DNA from: Rhizobium herbae
GTDB taxonomy: Bacteria > Pseudomonadota > Alphaproteobacteria > Rhizobiales > Rhizobiaceae
Length of the DNA: 64,000 nt
Assembly: GCF_017873135.1 (NCBI RefSeq)
Contig: NZ_JAGGJV010000002.1
Span: 248,001 to 312,000, forward strand
Reading direction: 5' to 3'
Below, piece after piece: positions 33,587-41,288 of the stretch. Below the pieces are notes generated by a model that was not told the origin of the DNA, made no database searches, and saw only the letters and a program-made list of their open reading frames with translations. Position 1 is the first letter of the stretch. Every line of letters begins with the position of its first letter. Both the position numbers and the translations under genes were made by a program.

Positions 33587-34204
33587 TCAATTGATCGGCG
33601 AATCTTCGTCTTCGAAGTTTTCGTTGGCAGCCTGTGCTGCCTTCGCCTTCTTGTCTGCTGTCAGCGCGTCGCGGATCAGGTCATCCGTCAGGATCAGCCT
33701 GCCTTCAGCCAGCGCCGTAAAGGGAATGACCACGCGGGGTTCCTCGCCATAGGCCGGCTGGTCGCGTTCGATCGTGAAACCTTCGTCGTCGGCCGAAACG
33801 ATCTTGCCGCGAAAACGCTTGCGGTTATCGACCAGGATCGAGGTCTCGCACTTGATGAGATGCCCGGTCCAGCGGCTGAAATCCGACTTGCGCACCATCG
33901 GCCGGTCGATTCCCGGTGACGACACTTCCAGATGATACTCCCGATCGACCGGATCTTCCACATCAAGCACCGGCGAAATCGCCGTCGAGATCGCTTCGCA
34001 ATCTTGCACGGTCATCGTGCCGTCGAGCCGCTCGGCCATGATTTGTAGCGTGGCGCCGTTCTGTGACGAGAGACGGACGCGCACCAGCTGGTATCCCATA
34101 GGCACCAGCACCGGCTCGATGATGTCGGCAATGCGACGATCGACACCGGTCTCGGTGATCAGGCGTGGTTCCTGCGTATTTTCTGCCGTTGTCGTATCGG
34201 ACAA
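33587..34204 (-). CDS. rimP: Ribosome maturation factor RimP
   Basis: A 205-residue 30S assembly factor. [20 protein letters not shown] begins the N-terminal domain, and [18 protein letters not shown] plus [13 protein letters not shown] is the family signature, followed by an SH3-like domain. A TTG at 34204 with GGGAGA seven bases upstream is the most likely start (product begins [11 protein letters not shown]). Upstream in-frame ATGs would translate the leader hairpin. The C-terminal tail is Lys/Ala- and acid-rich. Confidence 0.94.
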   Translation of the reverse strand: MSDTTTAENTQEPRLITETGVDRRIADIIEPVLVPMGYQLVRVRLSSQNGATLQIMAERLDGTMTVQDCEAISTAISPVLDVEDPVDREYHLEVSSPGIDRPMVRKSDFSRWTGHLIKCETSILVDNRKRFRGKIVSADDEGFTIERDQPAYGEEPRVVIPFTALAEGRLILTDDLIRDALTADKKAKAAQAANENFEDEDSPIN

Positions 34205-34230
34205 ACGAAGTTCTCCCAAAACATCGGGTA

Positions 34231-34264
34231 ACAAAAAAGAGCGGGTCCTGACGGGCCCACTCTT
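34231..34264 (-). promoter_or_regulatory. Terminator-like hairpin in the rimP leader (candidate attenuator)
   Basis: On the minus strand AAGAGTGGGCCC, a GTCA loop and GGACCCGCTCTT form a stem of about 12 bp with one mismatch and one G-T pair, followed by TTTTTT. It is a textbook intrinsic terminator, but lies between the likely promoter (34291-34319) and the rimP start, with no gene upstream on this strand for it to terminate. Confidence 0.72.
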
Positions 34265-34290
34265 CATCAACCGATCAAGAATTTGAGGGT

Positions 34291-34319
34291 CATATACGCT
34301 CGATTATCCGCAAATGCAA
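34291..34319 (-). promoter_or_regulatory. Candidate promoter of the rimP-nusA-ylxR-infB operon
   Basis: TTGCAT (34319-34314) and TATATG (34296-34291) are spaced by 17 bases on the minus strand. The predicted transcript starts near 34284, giving a leader of about 80 nt. Confidence 0.6.
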
Positions 34320-34458
34320 GATATCCCGCTGCCCGGCCGACAAAACCCGGGCGCGGGGCACGAAGTGGCAAAATCATGCCGGGATCGGTGCTTTTGCTTG
34401 CCCGGAATATCATCTGGCCTAGATTGGGCATCACAAAGACGATTCAAAGACAGACAGG

Positions 34459-36099
34459 GTGGGAAGCGCTTTGCCACATCGACTATCGCCATTGGCGCCG
34501 TTCAAGCACGACACTTTCCGCGTCATCTGGGTCGCGAGCCTCGCCTCCAATTTCGGCGGTCTCGTCCAGGCCGTCGGTGCTGCCTGGATGATGACGTCGA
34601 TTACGGATTCGGTGAACATGGTGGCGCTGGTGCAGGCCTCGACCTCGCTGCCGATCATGCTGTTCTCGCTGGTCTCCGGTGCCCTTGCCGACAATTTCGA
34701 CCGGCGACGGATCATGCTGATCGCCCAGTGTTTCATGCTTTTTGTCTCGGCGCTTCTGACCGTCTGTGCCTATTTCGGATTCATCTCGCCGTGGCTACTG
34801 CTGTTCTTCACGTTTCTCATCGGCTGCGGCACGGCGCTGAACAATCCGTCCTGGCAGGCCTCGGTTGGTGACATGGTGCCGCGCGAGGTGCTTCCTGCCG
34901 CCGTGGCCCTGAACAGCATGGGCTTCAACATCACCCGTTCGGTCGGCCCGGCGATCGGCGGCGTCATCGTGGCAAGCGCCGGGGCCGCGGCGGCCTTTGC
35001 CGCCAATACGCTCAGCTATTTCGCCATCATCTTCGCGCTCGTCCGCTGGCGCCGTGAAGTAACGTTGAGCAAGCTGCCGCGCGAATCCATGGGCCGGGCG
35101 ATTTCGGCGGGCCTGCGCTATGTCGCCATGTCGCCCAATATCGGCAAGGTGCTGTTTCGCGGCTTCGTCTTCGGCCTGTCGGCCAGCGCCATCCTGGCGC
35201 TTCTGCCGCTGGTTGCCCGCGATCTCGTTGCCGGCGGGCCGCTGACCTACGGCATCATGCTCGGCGCTTTCGGCCTCGGTGCCATCGGCGGCGCGCTGTT
35301 GAGTGCACGGCTGCGCGAACATCTGTCGAGCGAGTGGATTGTCCGCATCGCCTTTGCCGGTTTTGCCGTAAGCAGCCTGATCACCGCTTTAAGCCCCTAT
35401 GGCTGGCTGACCAGCCTGGCGCTGCTTCTGTCGGGTGCCGGCTGGGTGCTAGCGCTATCGCTGTTCAACACGACCGTGCAGCTCTCCACCCCGCGCTGGG
35501 TCGTCGGCCGCGCCCTGTCGCTCTACCAGACCACCACCTTCGGCGGCATCGCGGCGGGCAGCTGGATGTGGGGACAATTGGCCGAAAATTACGGCCCGGC
35601 CAATGCGCTGATCGCATCGGCGCTGCTGATGATCGTCGGCGCTGCCATCGGGTTGCGCCTGCCGCTGCCGGAGTTCCAGTCGCTCAATCTCGATCCGCTC
35701 AACCGCTTCTCCGAGCCGCTGCTGAAGCTGGACCTGAAGCCCCGTAGCGGCCCGATCGTCGTGATGATCGATTACGAGATCGCCGATGACGACGTGCCGG
35801 AATTCCTCACCGCCATGGCCGAGCGTCGCCGTGTCCGTATCCGCGATGGCGCGGGACAATGGGGCCTGATGCGCGATCTGGAAAACCCGACGGTGTGGAC
35901 GGAAACCTATCACGTGCCGACCTGGGTGGAATATGTTCGCCACAACCAGCGCCGCACGCAGGCCGATGCCGAAATCGGCGACCGTCTGACGGCGCTTCAT
36001 CGCGGCGACGCGGCACCGCGCGTTCACCGGATGATCGAGCGCCAGACCATCCTTCCCTACGACTACGAGCGTTACAAGCAGCAGATGGACATGCACTGA
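34459..36099 (+). CDS. MFS transporter, EntS-like (MFS_3)
   Basis: A 546-residue major facilitator with twelve helices in about residues 15-405 (FRVIWVASLASNFGGLVQAV, LADNFDRRRIMLIAQCFMLF with the DRRR loop of motif A, ITRSVGPAIGGVIVASAG, LYQTTTFGGIAAGSWMWGQL). A soluble C-terminal domain of about 110 residues follows (VVMIDYEIADDDVPEFLTAM, RDLENPTVWTETYHVPTWVE), resembling a ferredoxin-like antibiotic-monooxygenase fold, as in many MFS_3 proteins. It probably exports a small molecule or siderophore. The start is GTG 34459; TTG 34471 with GGGAAG upstream is an alternative. Confidence 0.85.
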   Translation: MGSALPHRLSPLAPFKHDTFRVIWVASLASNFGGLVQAVGAAWMMTSITDSVNMVALVQASTSLPIMLFSLVSGALADNFDRRRIMLIAQCFMLFVSALLTVCAYFGFISPWLLLFFTFLIGCGTALNNPSWQASVGDMVPREVLPAAVALNSMGFNITRSVGPAIGGVIVASAGAAAAFAANTLSYFAIIFALVRWRREVTLSKLPRESMGRAISAGLRYVAMSPNIGKVLFRGFVFGLSASAILALLPLVARDLVAGGPLTYGIMLGAFGLGAIGGALLSARLREHLSSEWIVRIAFAGFAVSSLITALSPYGWLTSLALLLSGAGWVLALSLFNTTVQLSTPRWVVGRALSLYQTTTFGGIAAGSWMWGQLAENYGPANALIASALLMIVGAAIGLRLPLPEFQSLNLDPLNRFSEPLLKLDLKPRSGPIVVMIDYEIADDDVPEFLTAMAERRRVRIRDGAGQWGLMRDLENPTVWTETYHVPTWVEYVRHNQRRTQADAEIGDRLTALHRGDAAPRVHRMIERQTILPYDYERYKQQMDMH

Positions 36100-36232
36100 G
36101 CGTCCTCGCTGCCCTGCATTTCTCTTCAAATCCCGAACAATTCCACCGTCGTCGCGAAAGTTTCCGGGGAGGGCGGAGTTTGCCTGTTCAAAAATATTCA
36201 TCCATATGGTTGACTATCGGCTCAAATTTATA

Positions 36233-36254
36233 TATTCAACCAATAAGGTGAATA
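36233..36254. promoter_or_regulatory. Candidate ArsR operator overlapping the ribosome site
   Basis: TATTCA (36233-36238) and TGAATA (36249-36254) form a dyad around a 10-bp centre, ending one base before the ArsR start codon and covering its AAGG ribosome site. TTGACT at 36210-36215 is a likely -35 box. The arrangement suggests autorepression. Confidence 0.58.
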
Positions 36255-36255
36255 A

Positions 36256-36591
36256 ATGAACGACGATGATCTGTCACGAATTCTGAAAGCCGCGGGTGAT
36301 ACGACGCGGCGACAAATCCTGACGCTGCTCGTTCAGGAGGGGGCGTTGAGAGTGACGGCGCTCGCCGCCCATTTCGACATGTCGCTGAATTCCGTCTCCA
36401 AGCATATCAAGGTGCTGGAGGAAGCAGGACTTGTCACCCGCCGGACCTTGGGCCGCGAACATTTCATCGCGGCCGAGCTCGAGCCGCTGAAGCTGACCGA
36501 GAACTGGTTCGCGCAATTGAAGTCCATCTGGGAACTGCGCCTTGCGGCGCTGGAGAACCTACTCGTTTCAAAGGATGAAAGAGATGAATGA
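36256..36591 (+). CDS. ArsR-family transcriptional regulator
   Basis: A 111-residue winged-helix repressor: LKAAGDTTRRQILTLLVQEG, then VTALAAHFDMSLNSVSKHIK (recognition helix) and AGLVTRRTLGREHFI for the wing. No cysteine-rich metal site is visible, so it belongs to the non-metal group usually paired with an AHSA1 gene. The stop overlaps the next gene by eight bases. AAGGTG lies six bases before the ATG. Confidence 0.9.
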   Translation: MNDDDLSRILKAAGDTTRRQILTLLVQEGALRVTALAAHFDMSLNSVSKHIKVLEEAGLVTRRTLGREHFIAAELEPLKLTENWFAQLKSIWELRLAALENLLVSKDERDE

Positions 36592-37012
36592 GCTTGAACT
36601 GACGGTGAACCGCAAAATAGCAGCTTCGCGCGAGAAAGTGTTCAATGCCTGGCTTTCGCCTGAAATGCTGGCGAAATTCATGGCGGTGCCTTCCGGCGGC
36701 ACCGAACTGTCCAGGGTCAAGAACGATCCGGTGAAGGGTGGCCGGTTTTCGATCATCATGGTGACGGCCGAGAAGGAAATCCCGCATGCCGGCACCTATC
36801 TCGAGATCGATCCCTATTCGCGCCTGTCCTTCACCTGGGAGTCGCCCTATTCGCTCGACGACAGCGTGGTGACCATCGATCTCGCAGAAGTGGACGCCGA
36901 CACGACGGAAATCACGCTGAAACAGGTGAAATTCAAGAGCGAGGAGGCAAGGCAGGGGCATACAAGTGGGTGGAACGCGATCCTCGATGCTCTCGAAGAA
37001 ATTCTCGCCTGA
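36584..37012 (+). CDS. SRPBCC/AHSA1-domain protein
   Basis: A 142-residue protein with the START-like AHSA1 fold: LTVNRKIAASREKVFNAWLS, GGRFSIIMVTAEKEIPHAG and RLSFTWESPYSLDDSVV, with a C-terminal helix GWNAILDALEEIL. Such proteins bind a hydrophobic small molecule and often occur with an ArsR gene, as here; the ligand is unknown. ATG 36584 is preferred over 36575, which has no room for a ribosome site. Confidence 0.88.
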   Translation: MNELELTVNRKIAASREKVFNAWLSPEMLAKFMAVPSGGTELSRVKNDPVKGGRFSIIMVTAEKEIPHAGTYLEIDPYSRLSFTWESPYSLDDSVVTIDLAEVDADTTEITLKQVKFKSEEARQGHTSGWNAILDALEEILA

Positions 37013-37024
37013 AACCAGCCATTG

Positions 37025-37058
37025 TACCGGGTGAAATCCGGCAGGGTTTCGCCCGGTA
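37025..37058. terminator. Bidirectional hairpin terminator between convergent genes
   Basis: TACCGGGTGAAA (37025-37036) pairs with TTTCGCCCGGTA (37047-37058), a 12-bp stem with one G-T pair and a 10-nt loop. It fills the 48-bp gap between the AHSA1 gene and the transglycosylase stop codon. Confidence 0.65.
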
Positions 37059-37060
37059 GG

Positions 37061-38329
37061 CTAGAGTTTTCCGATCAGGTTCTCTTGCGGATAGCAGGTC
37101 GGGGATATCCCGTGTTCCGCCTGCCAGCGACCGATCGAGCGGCGGGTCTTGAAACCGGGCAGGCCATCCGCCTTGCCGACGTCATAGCCCTGACCTTCCA
37201 GCGTTTTCTGCATCTTCAGCACGTCCGAACGCAGCATCTTGCCGACATCGCCGAACTCGCGCTTGAAGGCGCCGCCGCCCGAGGCGATCCGGTCGGCGAG
37301 GTTGCCGATGAAGAGGGCATAGAGATCGGAATTGTTGTATTCCTTGATCACGTAGAAATTCGGGGTGACGATGAATTCCGGGCCGTGACGGCCTGCCGGC
37401 ACCAGCATCATGCCATCCGCCTTCGATTCGTCGGATGGAAACGCCTTGCCGGATGCGCGCTCGATCCCATCGGATGCCCATTGCGAGATTGGTTTGGCGA
37501 GATCCGGGCCTTCCTGCGCGCAGGAGACATTGGCGGGAATATAGACCTCGAAACCCCAGTCGCGGCCACGTTTCCAGCCCTTCTTCGCCAGGTAGTTGGC
37601 GATCGAGGCGAGCGTGTCGGGCGTCGATTTCCAGATGTCGCGCCGCCCGTCGCCATCGAAATCGACGGCATATTTCAGGAAACTGGTCGGCAGGAACTGC
37701 GGCTGGCCCATGGCGCCGGCCCAGGATCCCTTCATCTCCGCCTCGCGCACGTCGCCGCTGTCGAGAATATGCAGGGCGGCGATCAGTTCGCGCCGGAAGA
37801 GATCACCGCGCGTCGACATGAAGGCCTTGGTGGCCAGCACGTCCATGATCGGATGCGGGATCTTCGCCCGGCCGAAACCGGATTCCCGGCCCCAGATGGC
37901 AACGACGATCGGCCCCGGAACGCCGTAGGTCTTCTCGATCCGCCGGAGCGTCGCGGCATTTTCCTTGGCAAGACTGCGGCCGGTCGTCGCCAGACCCTGC
38001 AGCCGCTGTTCGGAGAAATAGGCGCCGGGCGAGGAAAATTCCGCCTGGCTCTGCTTCTGGTCGCCGGGTGGCTTGGTGCCTGGGGCCACGAGATCCGGCA
38101 GGTCCCAGTTGAGTTTCACATCGGCAAAGGCTGCCTTGAAGGATTTTTCGGAAATTCCCGATTTCTGTGCTTCCGGCCAGAGGTCGGTTTGCAGCCATTG
38201 GCGGAATTGTGCCTCTGTATCGGCTTTTGATGCGGCGAGGGTGGGCGAGGCGGCGAGCGTCAGGAGGGCGAGGATCGCTGCTGCCAGAGCTTGCCGCGCC
38301 TTACCCCCCTCTGTCGGCTGTGCCGACAT
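37061..38329 (-). CDS. mltB: Lytic murein transglycosylase, MltB family
   Basis: A 422-residue periplasmic enzyme that cleaves peptidoglycan glycan strands. The N-terminal leader is ALAAAILALLTLAASPTLAA. The MltB domain has VVAIWGRESGFGRAKIPHP with the catalytic Glu, FRRELIAALHILDSGDV, GSWAGAMGQPQFLPTSFLKY and VDFDGDGRRDIW. A peptidoglycan-binding type 1 repeat ends the protein (MLRSDVLKMQKTLEGQGYDV, GFKTRRSIGRWQ). The only reasonable start, ATG 38329, lies inside a RIME-like repeat, so the first dozen residues (MSAQPTEGGKA) are repeat-derived and the ribosome site is poor. Confidence 0.88.
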   Translation of the reverse strand: MSAQPTEGGKARQALAAAILALLTLAASPTLAASKADTEAQFRQWLQTDLWPEAQKSGISEKSFKAAFADVKLNWDLPDLVAPGTKPPGDQKQSQAEFSSPGAYFSEQRLQGLATTGRSLAKENAATLRRIEKTYGVPGPIVVAIWGRESGFGRAKIPHPIMDVLATKAFMSTRGDLFRRELIAALHILDSGDVREAEMKGSWAGAMGQPQFLPTSFLKYAVDFDGDGRRDIWKSTPDTLASIANYLAKKGWKRGRDWGFEVYIPANVSCAQEGPDLAKPISQWASDGIERASGKAFPSDESKADGMMLVPAGRHGPEFIVTPNFYVIKEYNNSDLYALFIGNLADRIASGGGAFKREFGDVGKMLRSDVLKMQKTLEGQGYDVGKADGLPGFKTRRSIGRWQAEHGISPTCYPQENLIGKL

Positions 38330-38352
38330 CTCCCCCACAAGGGGGGAGATTG
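38303..38352 (-). repeat. RIME-like palindromic repeat, copy A
   Basis: A 50-bp unit, inverted relative to copy B. Within it ATCTCCCCC/GGGGGAGAT and GTCGGC-ACA-GCCGAC form two adjacent hairpins. The outer ends (CAATCTCC and ACAGAGGGGGGT on the minus strand) are identical to copy B; only the hairpin GTCGGCACAGCCGAC differs. Confidence 0.85.
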
Positions 38353-38419
38353 TTCTTTTCCCGAGCCAGTCTTGCTGCAAATGGGAGAGTGTCTTTTTGA
38401 GGAAGGCGAGCGCCCCAGC

Positions 38420-38467
38420 CAATCTCCCCCCTTGTGGGGGAGATGTCACGAAGTGACAGAGGGGGGT
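38420..38467 (+). repeat. RIME-like palindromic repeat, copy B
   Basis: A 48-bp unit whose first 28 bases are identical to the reverse complement of copy A. The second hairpin is GTCAC-GAA-GTGAC instead. Copies A and B are separated by 67 bp. Paired palindromes of this composition are characteristic of Rhizobium-specific intergenic mosaic elements. Confidence 0.85.
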
Positions 38468-38493
38468 GACGTGCGGCATCCGAATAGCTTTCC

Positions 38494-39099
38494 TCAAATC
38501 GCCGTCCTCGCTCTCAGTGCCGCCGTCAGCGTGCCCTCGTCCAGGTAATCCAGCTCGCCGCCGACCGGTACGCCATGCGCCAGCCGGGTGATCTTGACGC
38601 CCAGTCCATCCAGTTGGTCGGTAATGTAATGCGCGGTCGTCTGGCCCTCGACGGTGGCGTTGACGGCGATAATCAGTTCGCGCACGCCGCCTTTCGCCAC
38701 GCGCTCGACGAGGCCCCTGATATTCAGGTCGTCCGGCCCGACGCCGTCGAGCGGCGACAGCGTGCCGCCGAGCACGTGATAGGCGGTGTTCATCGCGCTG
38801 GCCCGCTCCAGCGCCCAGAGATCGGACACGTCTTCCACCACGATGATGACGGAATTGTCGCGCCGATCGTCGGAACAGACGCTGCAGGGGTCGATCGTAT
38901 CGACATTGCCGCAGCACGAGCAGATGCGGACCTTGGCGTAGGCTTCGCCCATGGCGTCGGCAAGCGGCCCAAGCAACTGGTCCTTCTTCTTGACGAGGTG
39001 CAGGGCTGCGCGCCGGGCCGAGCGCGGCCCGAGCCCGGGCACCTTTGCCAGGAGCTGAATGAGTTTTTCGATTTCTGGGCCGGTGACTCGCTTTGCCAT
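38494..39099 (-). CDS. recR: Recombination protein RecR
   Basis: A 201-residue recombination mediator that loads RecA at gaps with RecF and RecO. The N-terminal helix-hairpin-helix ([20 protein letters not shown]), the C4 zinc finger ([16 protein letters not shown]) and the Toprim domain ([20 protein letters not shown]) are intact, and [16 protein letters not shown] closes the protein. It is probably transcribed separately from dnaX-ybaB, from which it is split by two plus-strand genes. Confidence 0.97.
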   Translation of the reverse strand: MAKRVTGPEIEKLIQLLAKVPGLGPRSARRAALHLVKKKDQLLGPLADAMGEAYAKVRICSCCGNVDTIDPCSVCSDDRRDNSVIIVVEDVSDLWALERASAMNTAYHVLGGTLSPLDGVGPDDLNIRGLVERVAKGGVRELIIAVNATVEGQTTAHYITDQLDGLGVKITRLAHGVPVGGELDYLDEGTLTAALRARTAI

Positions 39100-39157
39100 G
39101 CCGCGTTTCTACTCCATATCTCCGGCGAACGGAATCGCTGAAAAGAGAGTGTTGTCC

Positions 39158-39772
39158 ATGAAAATCCTGGCCGTCTGCACCGGCAGCGCCGAAATCCTGC
39201 CCGGAAAGTCTTACAAGACCGGCATTTTCAAGCATCCGGTCGAAGCGGGTGTGATGATCGACCGTGAAGGCCTGATCGGCGACAAAATCTGCAACCGCAA
39301 GCATCATGGCGGACCCGATCAGGCCGTCTATGCCATGGGTTCCATCGATATGGACTGGTGGTCGAAGGAACTGGGGAGTGACCTCAAGCCCGGCATCTTC
39401 GGCGAAAACCTGGTGATCGAAGGCGCCGACAGCCGCAAGATCTCGGTTGGTGACCGGTTCGAGACGGATACGGTCGAGCTCGAAGTCACCTCCGCCCGCA
39501 TACCATGCGCAACGTTGGCGGCCCGTATGGGCGATCCGGCCTTCGCAAGACGGTTCGCCAAGGCCGGGCGGCCGGGTTTCTATTGCCGCGTGCTCAAAGA
39601 CGGTGTCATTCAGGCGGGCGATGCCGTGACTTATCATGCCTATTCCGGTTTGCCGGTGCTGATGCCGGAAATGCTGGAGACTTACGGTCAAAATTTTTCT
39701 GACGAGGATCGCGGCCGCTATCTCGCAGCACCGATCCATCACAAGCTGAGAGCCAGGCTCACCAGCGCATGA
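39158..39772 (+). CDS. MOSC-domain protein (YiiM-like)
   Basis: A 204-residue MOSC (molybdenum cofactor sulfurase C-terminal) protein: LIGDKICNRKHHGGPDQAVY, FGENLVIEG, VGDRFETDTVELEV, ARIPCATLAAR with the conserved Cys, and GFYCRVLKDGVIQAGD. It is of the YiiM type, which handles molybdenum cofactor-dependent N-hydroxylated substrates. ATG 39158 follows AAAGAGAG and gives the family N-terminus. It is divergent from recR. Confidence 0.88.
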   Translation: MKILAVCTGSAEILPGKSYKTGIFKHPVEAGVMIDREGLIGDKICNRKHHGGPDQAVYAMGSIDMDWWSKELGSDLKPGIFGENLVIEGADSRKISVGDRFETDTVELEVTSARIPCATLAARMGDPAFARRFAKAGRPGFYCRVLKDGVIQAGDAVTYHAYSGLPVLMPEMLETYGQNFSDEDRGRYLAAPIHHKLRARLTSA

Positions 39773-40022
39773 ACATCTTCCGCTCCCGTCATCGGCGTCG
39801 CCTCGCACTGCAACCGTCGGCCTTAACCATCCGCTCAAGTTCCGCTTTATTTCAATCCGTTCTCAACCTATGAGAGACCCTGTCGCAAGGCCCTCATTGC
39901 ATTCGGGCTTGCTGCGATAAATCGATGATTGTGCAGACACCGCAAAACATCCGCGAACTTGCAAGGGCAAGGGCGCGAGTATGCTTGCGTCTGTGTGCAG
40001 GAGAGCGGCAAAGGCGGTCATC

Positions 40023-40895
40023 ATGCACGGATTTACCTATGTCAGGCAGTTCGGAATCGCGGTGGTTGTCGCGCTTTTCAGCCTAGCGATCCATGGCAAT
40101 AGCGTTTTGGCCGGTGATTGTTCGGGGTCAAGGGCATCGGGCAGCCCCGAAATCGCCCGCCTGCAGCGCCAGATCGCCGCCAATCGCGCCTTCGAAGTCA
40201 AATACCGCTGCGCTGCCGGGGCCACATTTGCATGCCGCGAAATTGCCGGCCGCATCGCACAGGCGAGCGCCCGTCTTGCCAGCCTGTCCGCCGCGCCGGG
40301 GCAGAGCTGCAAGATGCCGGTGATCGCCGAGCGTGCGTCTGCCCGCCGTACCGCCGCCGCGGCTGCCCGCAGCGCAACGGTCGGCTATGCCTTGCCGCGC
40401 ATCAGCGCCAGGATGGAGACGCGCTGCGTCCGGCTGTCCGACGGTTATTCCTTCCCGACGCCGAATTCCGGGTACAGCACGGCCGAGAACGTGGAGGCGA
40501 TCGCCGCGCAGTGCAAATTCATCTGCGACGATCCGGCAATGGATGTCTACCGGATGACCAGTGCGGAGCGGAACACGGACGAGATGATTTCGGTGACGAC
40601 AGGTGCGCGCTATGCGGAGCTGCCGAATGCCGGCGCCTATCGCACGGCGTCACCGCTGAAAACGTGCGATATGAACCGCTTCTACAAGACCGTTCTGGCA
40701 AAAACACCCGTCGCAGGCGATACGGCGGGTTCAGGTCGGGAAATCGTGAATTCACAGGCCATTCAGCCGGTCGAGACGGTCGCCTTGAACGTCGTTCTTC
40801 TGGGCGATGTCGACCTGCGCGGCACCGCCAGCGTCGTACCGCCGCCGGCCCGCAAGGTTCGCATCGTCGGCGCGGCTTTCCTGCCTGTGGAATGA
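40023..40895 (+). CDS. DUF2865-domain secreted protein
   Basis: About 290 residues with a signal peptide (FGIAVVVALFSLAIHGNSVL, cleaved near LAGD). The first half is Ala/Arg-rich and helical with four cysteines (DCSG, RCAAG, ACREIAG, QSCKMP). The DUF2865 domain begins ETRCVRLSDGYSFPTPNSGY and continues AAQCKFICDDPAMDVYRM and ERNTDEMISVTTGARYAELP. The function is unknown; the family is confined mostly to Rhizobiales. ATG 40023 follows AAGGCGG; ATG 39981 would add 14 residues. Confidence 0.83.
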   Translation: MHGFTYVRQFGIAVVVALFSLAIHGNSVLAGDCSGSRASGSPEIARLQRQIAANRAFEVKYRCAAGATFACREIAGRIAQASARLASLSAAPGQSCKMPVIAERASARRTAAAAARSATVGYALPRISARMETRCVRLSDGYSFPTPNSGYSTAENVEAIAAQCKFICDDPAMDVYRMTSAERNTDEMISVTTGARYAELPNAGAYRTASPLKTCDMNRFYKTVLAKTPVAGDTAGSGREIVNSQAIQPVETVALNVVLLGDVDLRGTASVVPPPARKVRIVGAAFLPVE

Positions 40896-40926
40896 CGCCG
40901 AGCGGCAACCGGCCCCGTCGGCAGCC

Positions 40927-41250
40927 TTAAAATGGCAGCTTCATGCCGGGCGGGATCGGCAGGCCGGCGGTCAGCGCCTTGGTCTTTTCGGCGGTGATGG
41001 CTTCCGCCTTGTCCTTGCCGTCCTTGTGGGCGGCAACGATCAGGTCCTCGAGGATTTCAACATCGTCTTCCTTGAACAGCGACGGGTCGATCTTGATGCC
41101 CTTCAGGTTGCCCTTGCCGTCCATGCGCAGGGTCACAAGCCCGCCGCCGGAGGAGCCATCGACTTCGAGCGCAGAAATCTCTTCCTGCATCTTCTCCATC
41201 TTGGCCTGCATTTCCTTGACCTTGCCCATCATGCCCATGATGTCGCGCAT
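40927..41250 (-). CDS. ybaB: YbaB/EbfC-family nucleoid-associated protein
   Basis: A 107-residue DNA-binding protein: [37 protein letters not shown] and [20 protein letters not shown]. It ends [10 protein letters not shown], the conserved tail. YbaB forms dimers shaped like tweezers and usually lies behind dnaX, as here (38 bases). Confidence 0.96.
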   Translation of the reverse strand: MRDIMGMMGKVKEMQAKMEKMQEEISALEVDGSSGGGLVTLRMDGKGNLKGIKIDPSLFKEDDVEILEDLIVAAHKDGKDKAEAITAEKTKALTAGLPIPPGMKLPF

Positions 41251-41288
41251 TGTCCTGTCCTCTTCTTGTCTCTTGGTTCTGTGTAGAC

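Noticed and set aside
38330-39838. In-frame upstream extension of the transglycosylase frame up to 39838
   Set aside because: It runs through the RIME-like repeat and antisense across recR and the MOSC gene; there is no stop only because of base composition.
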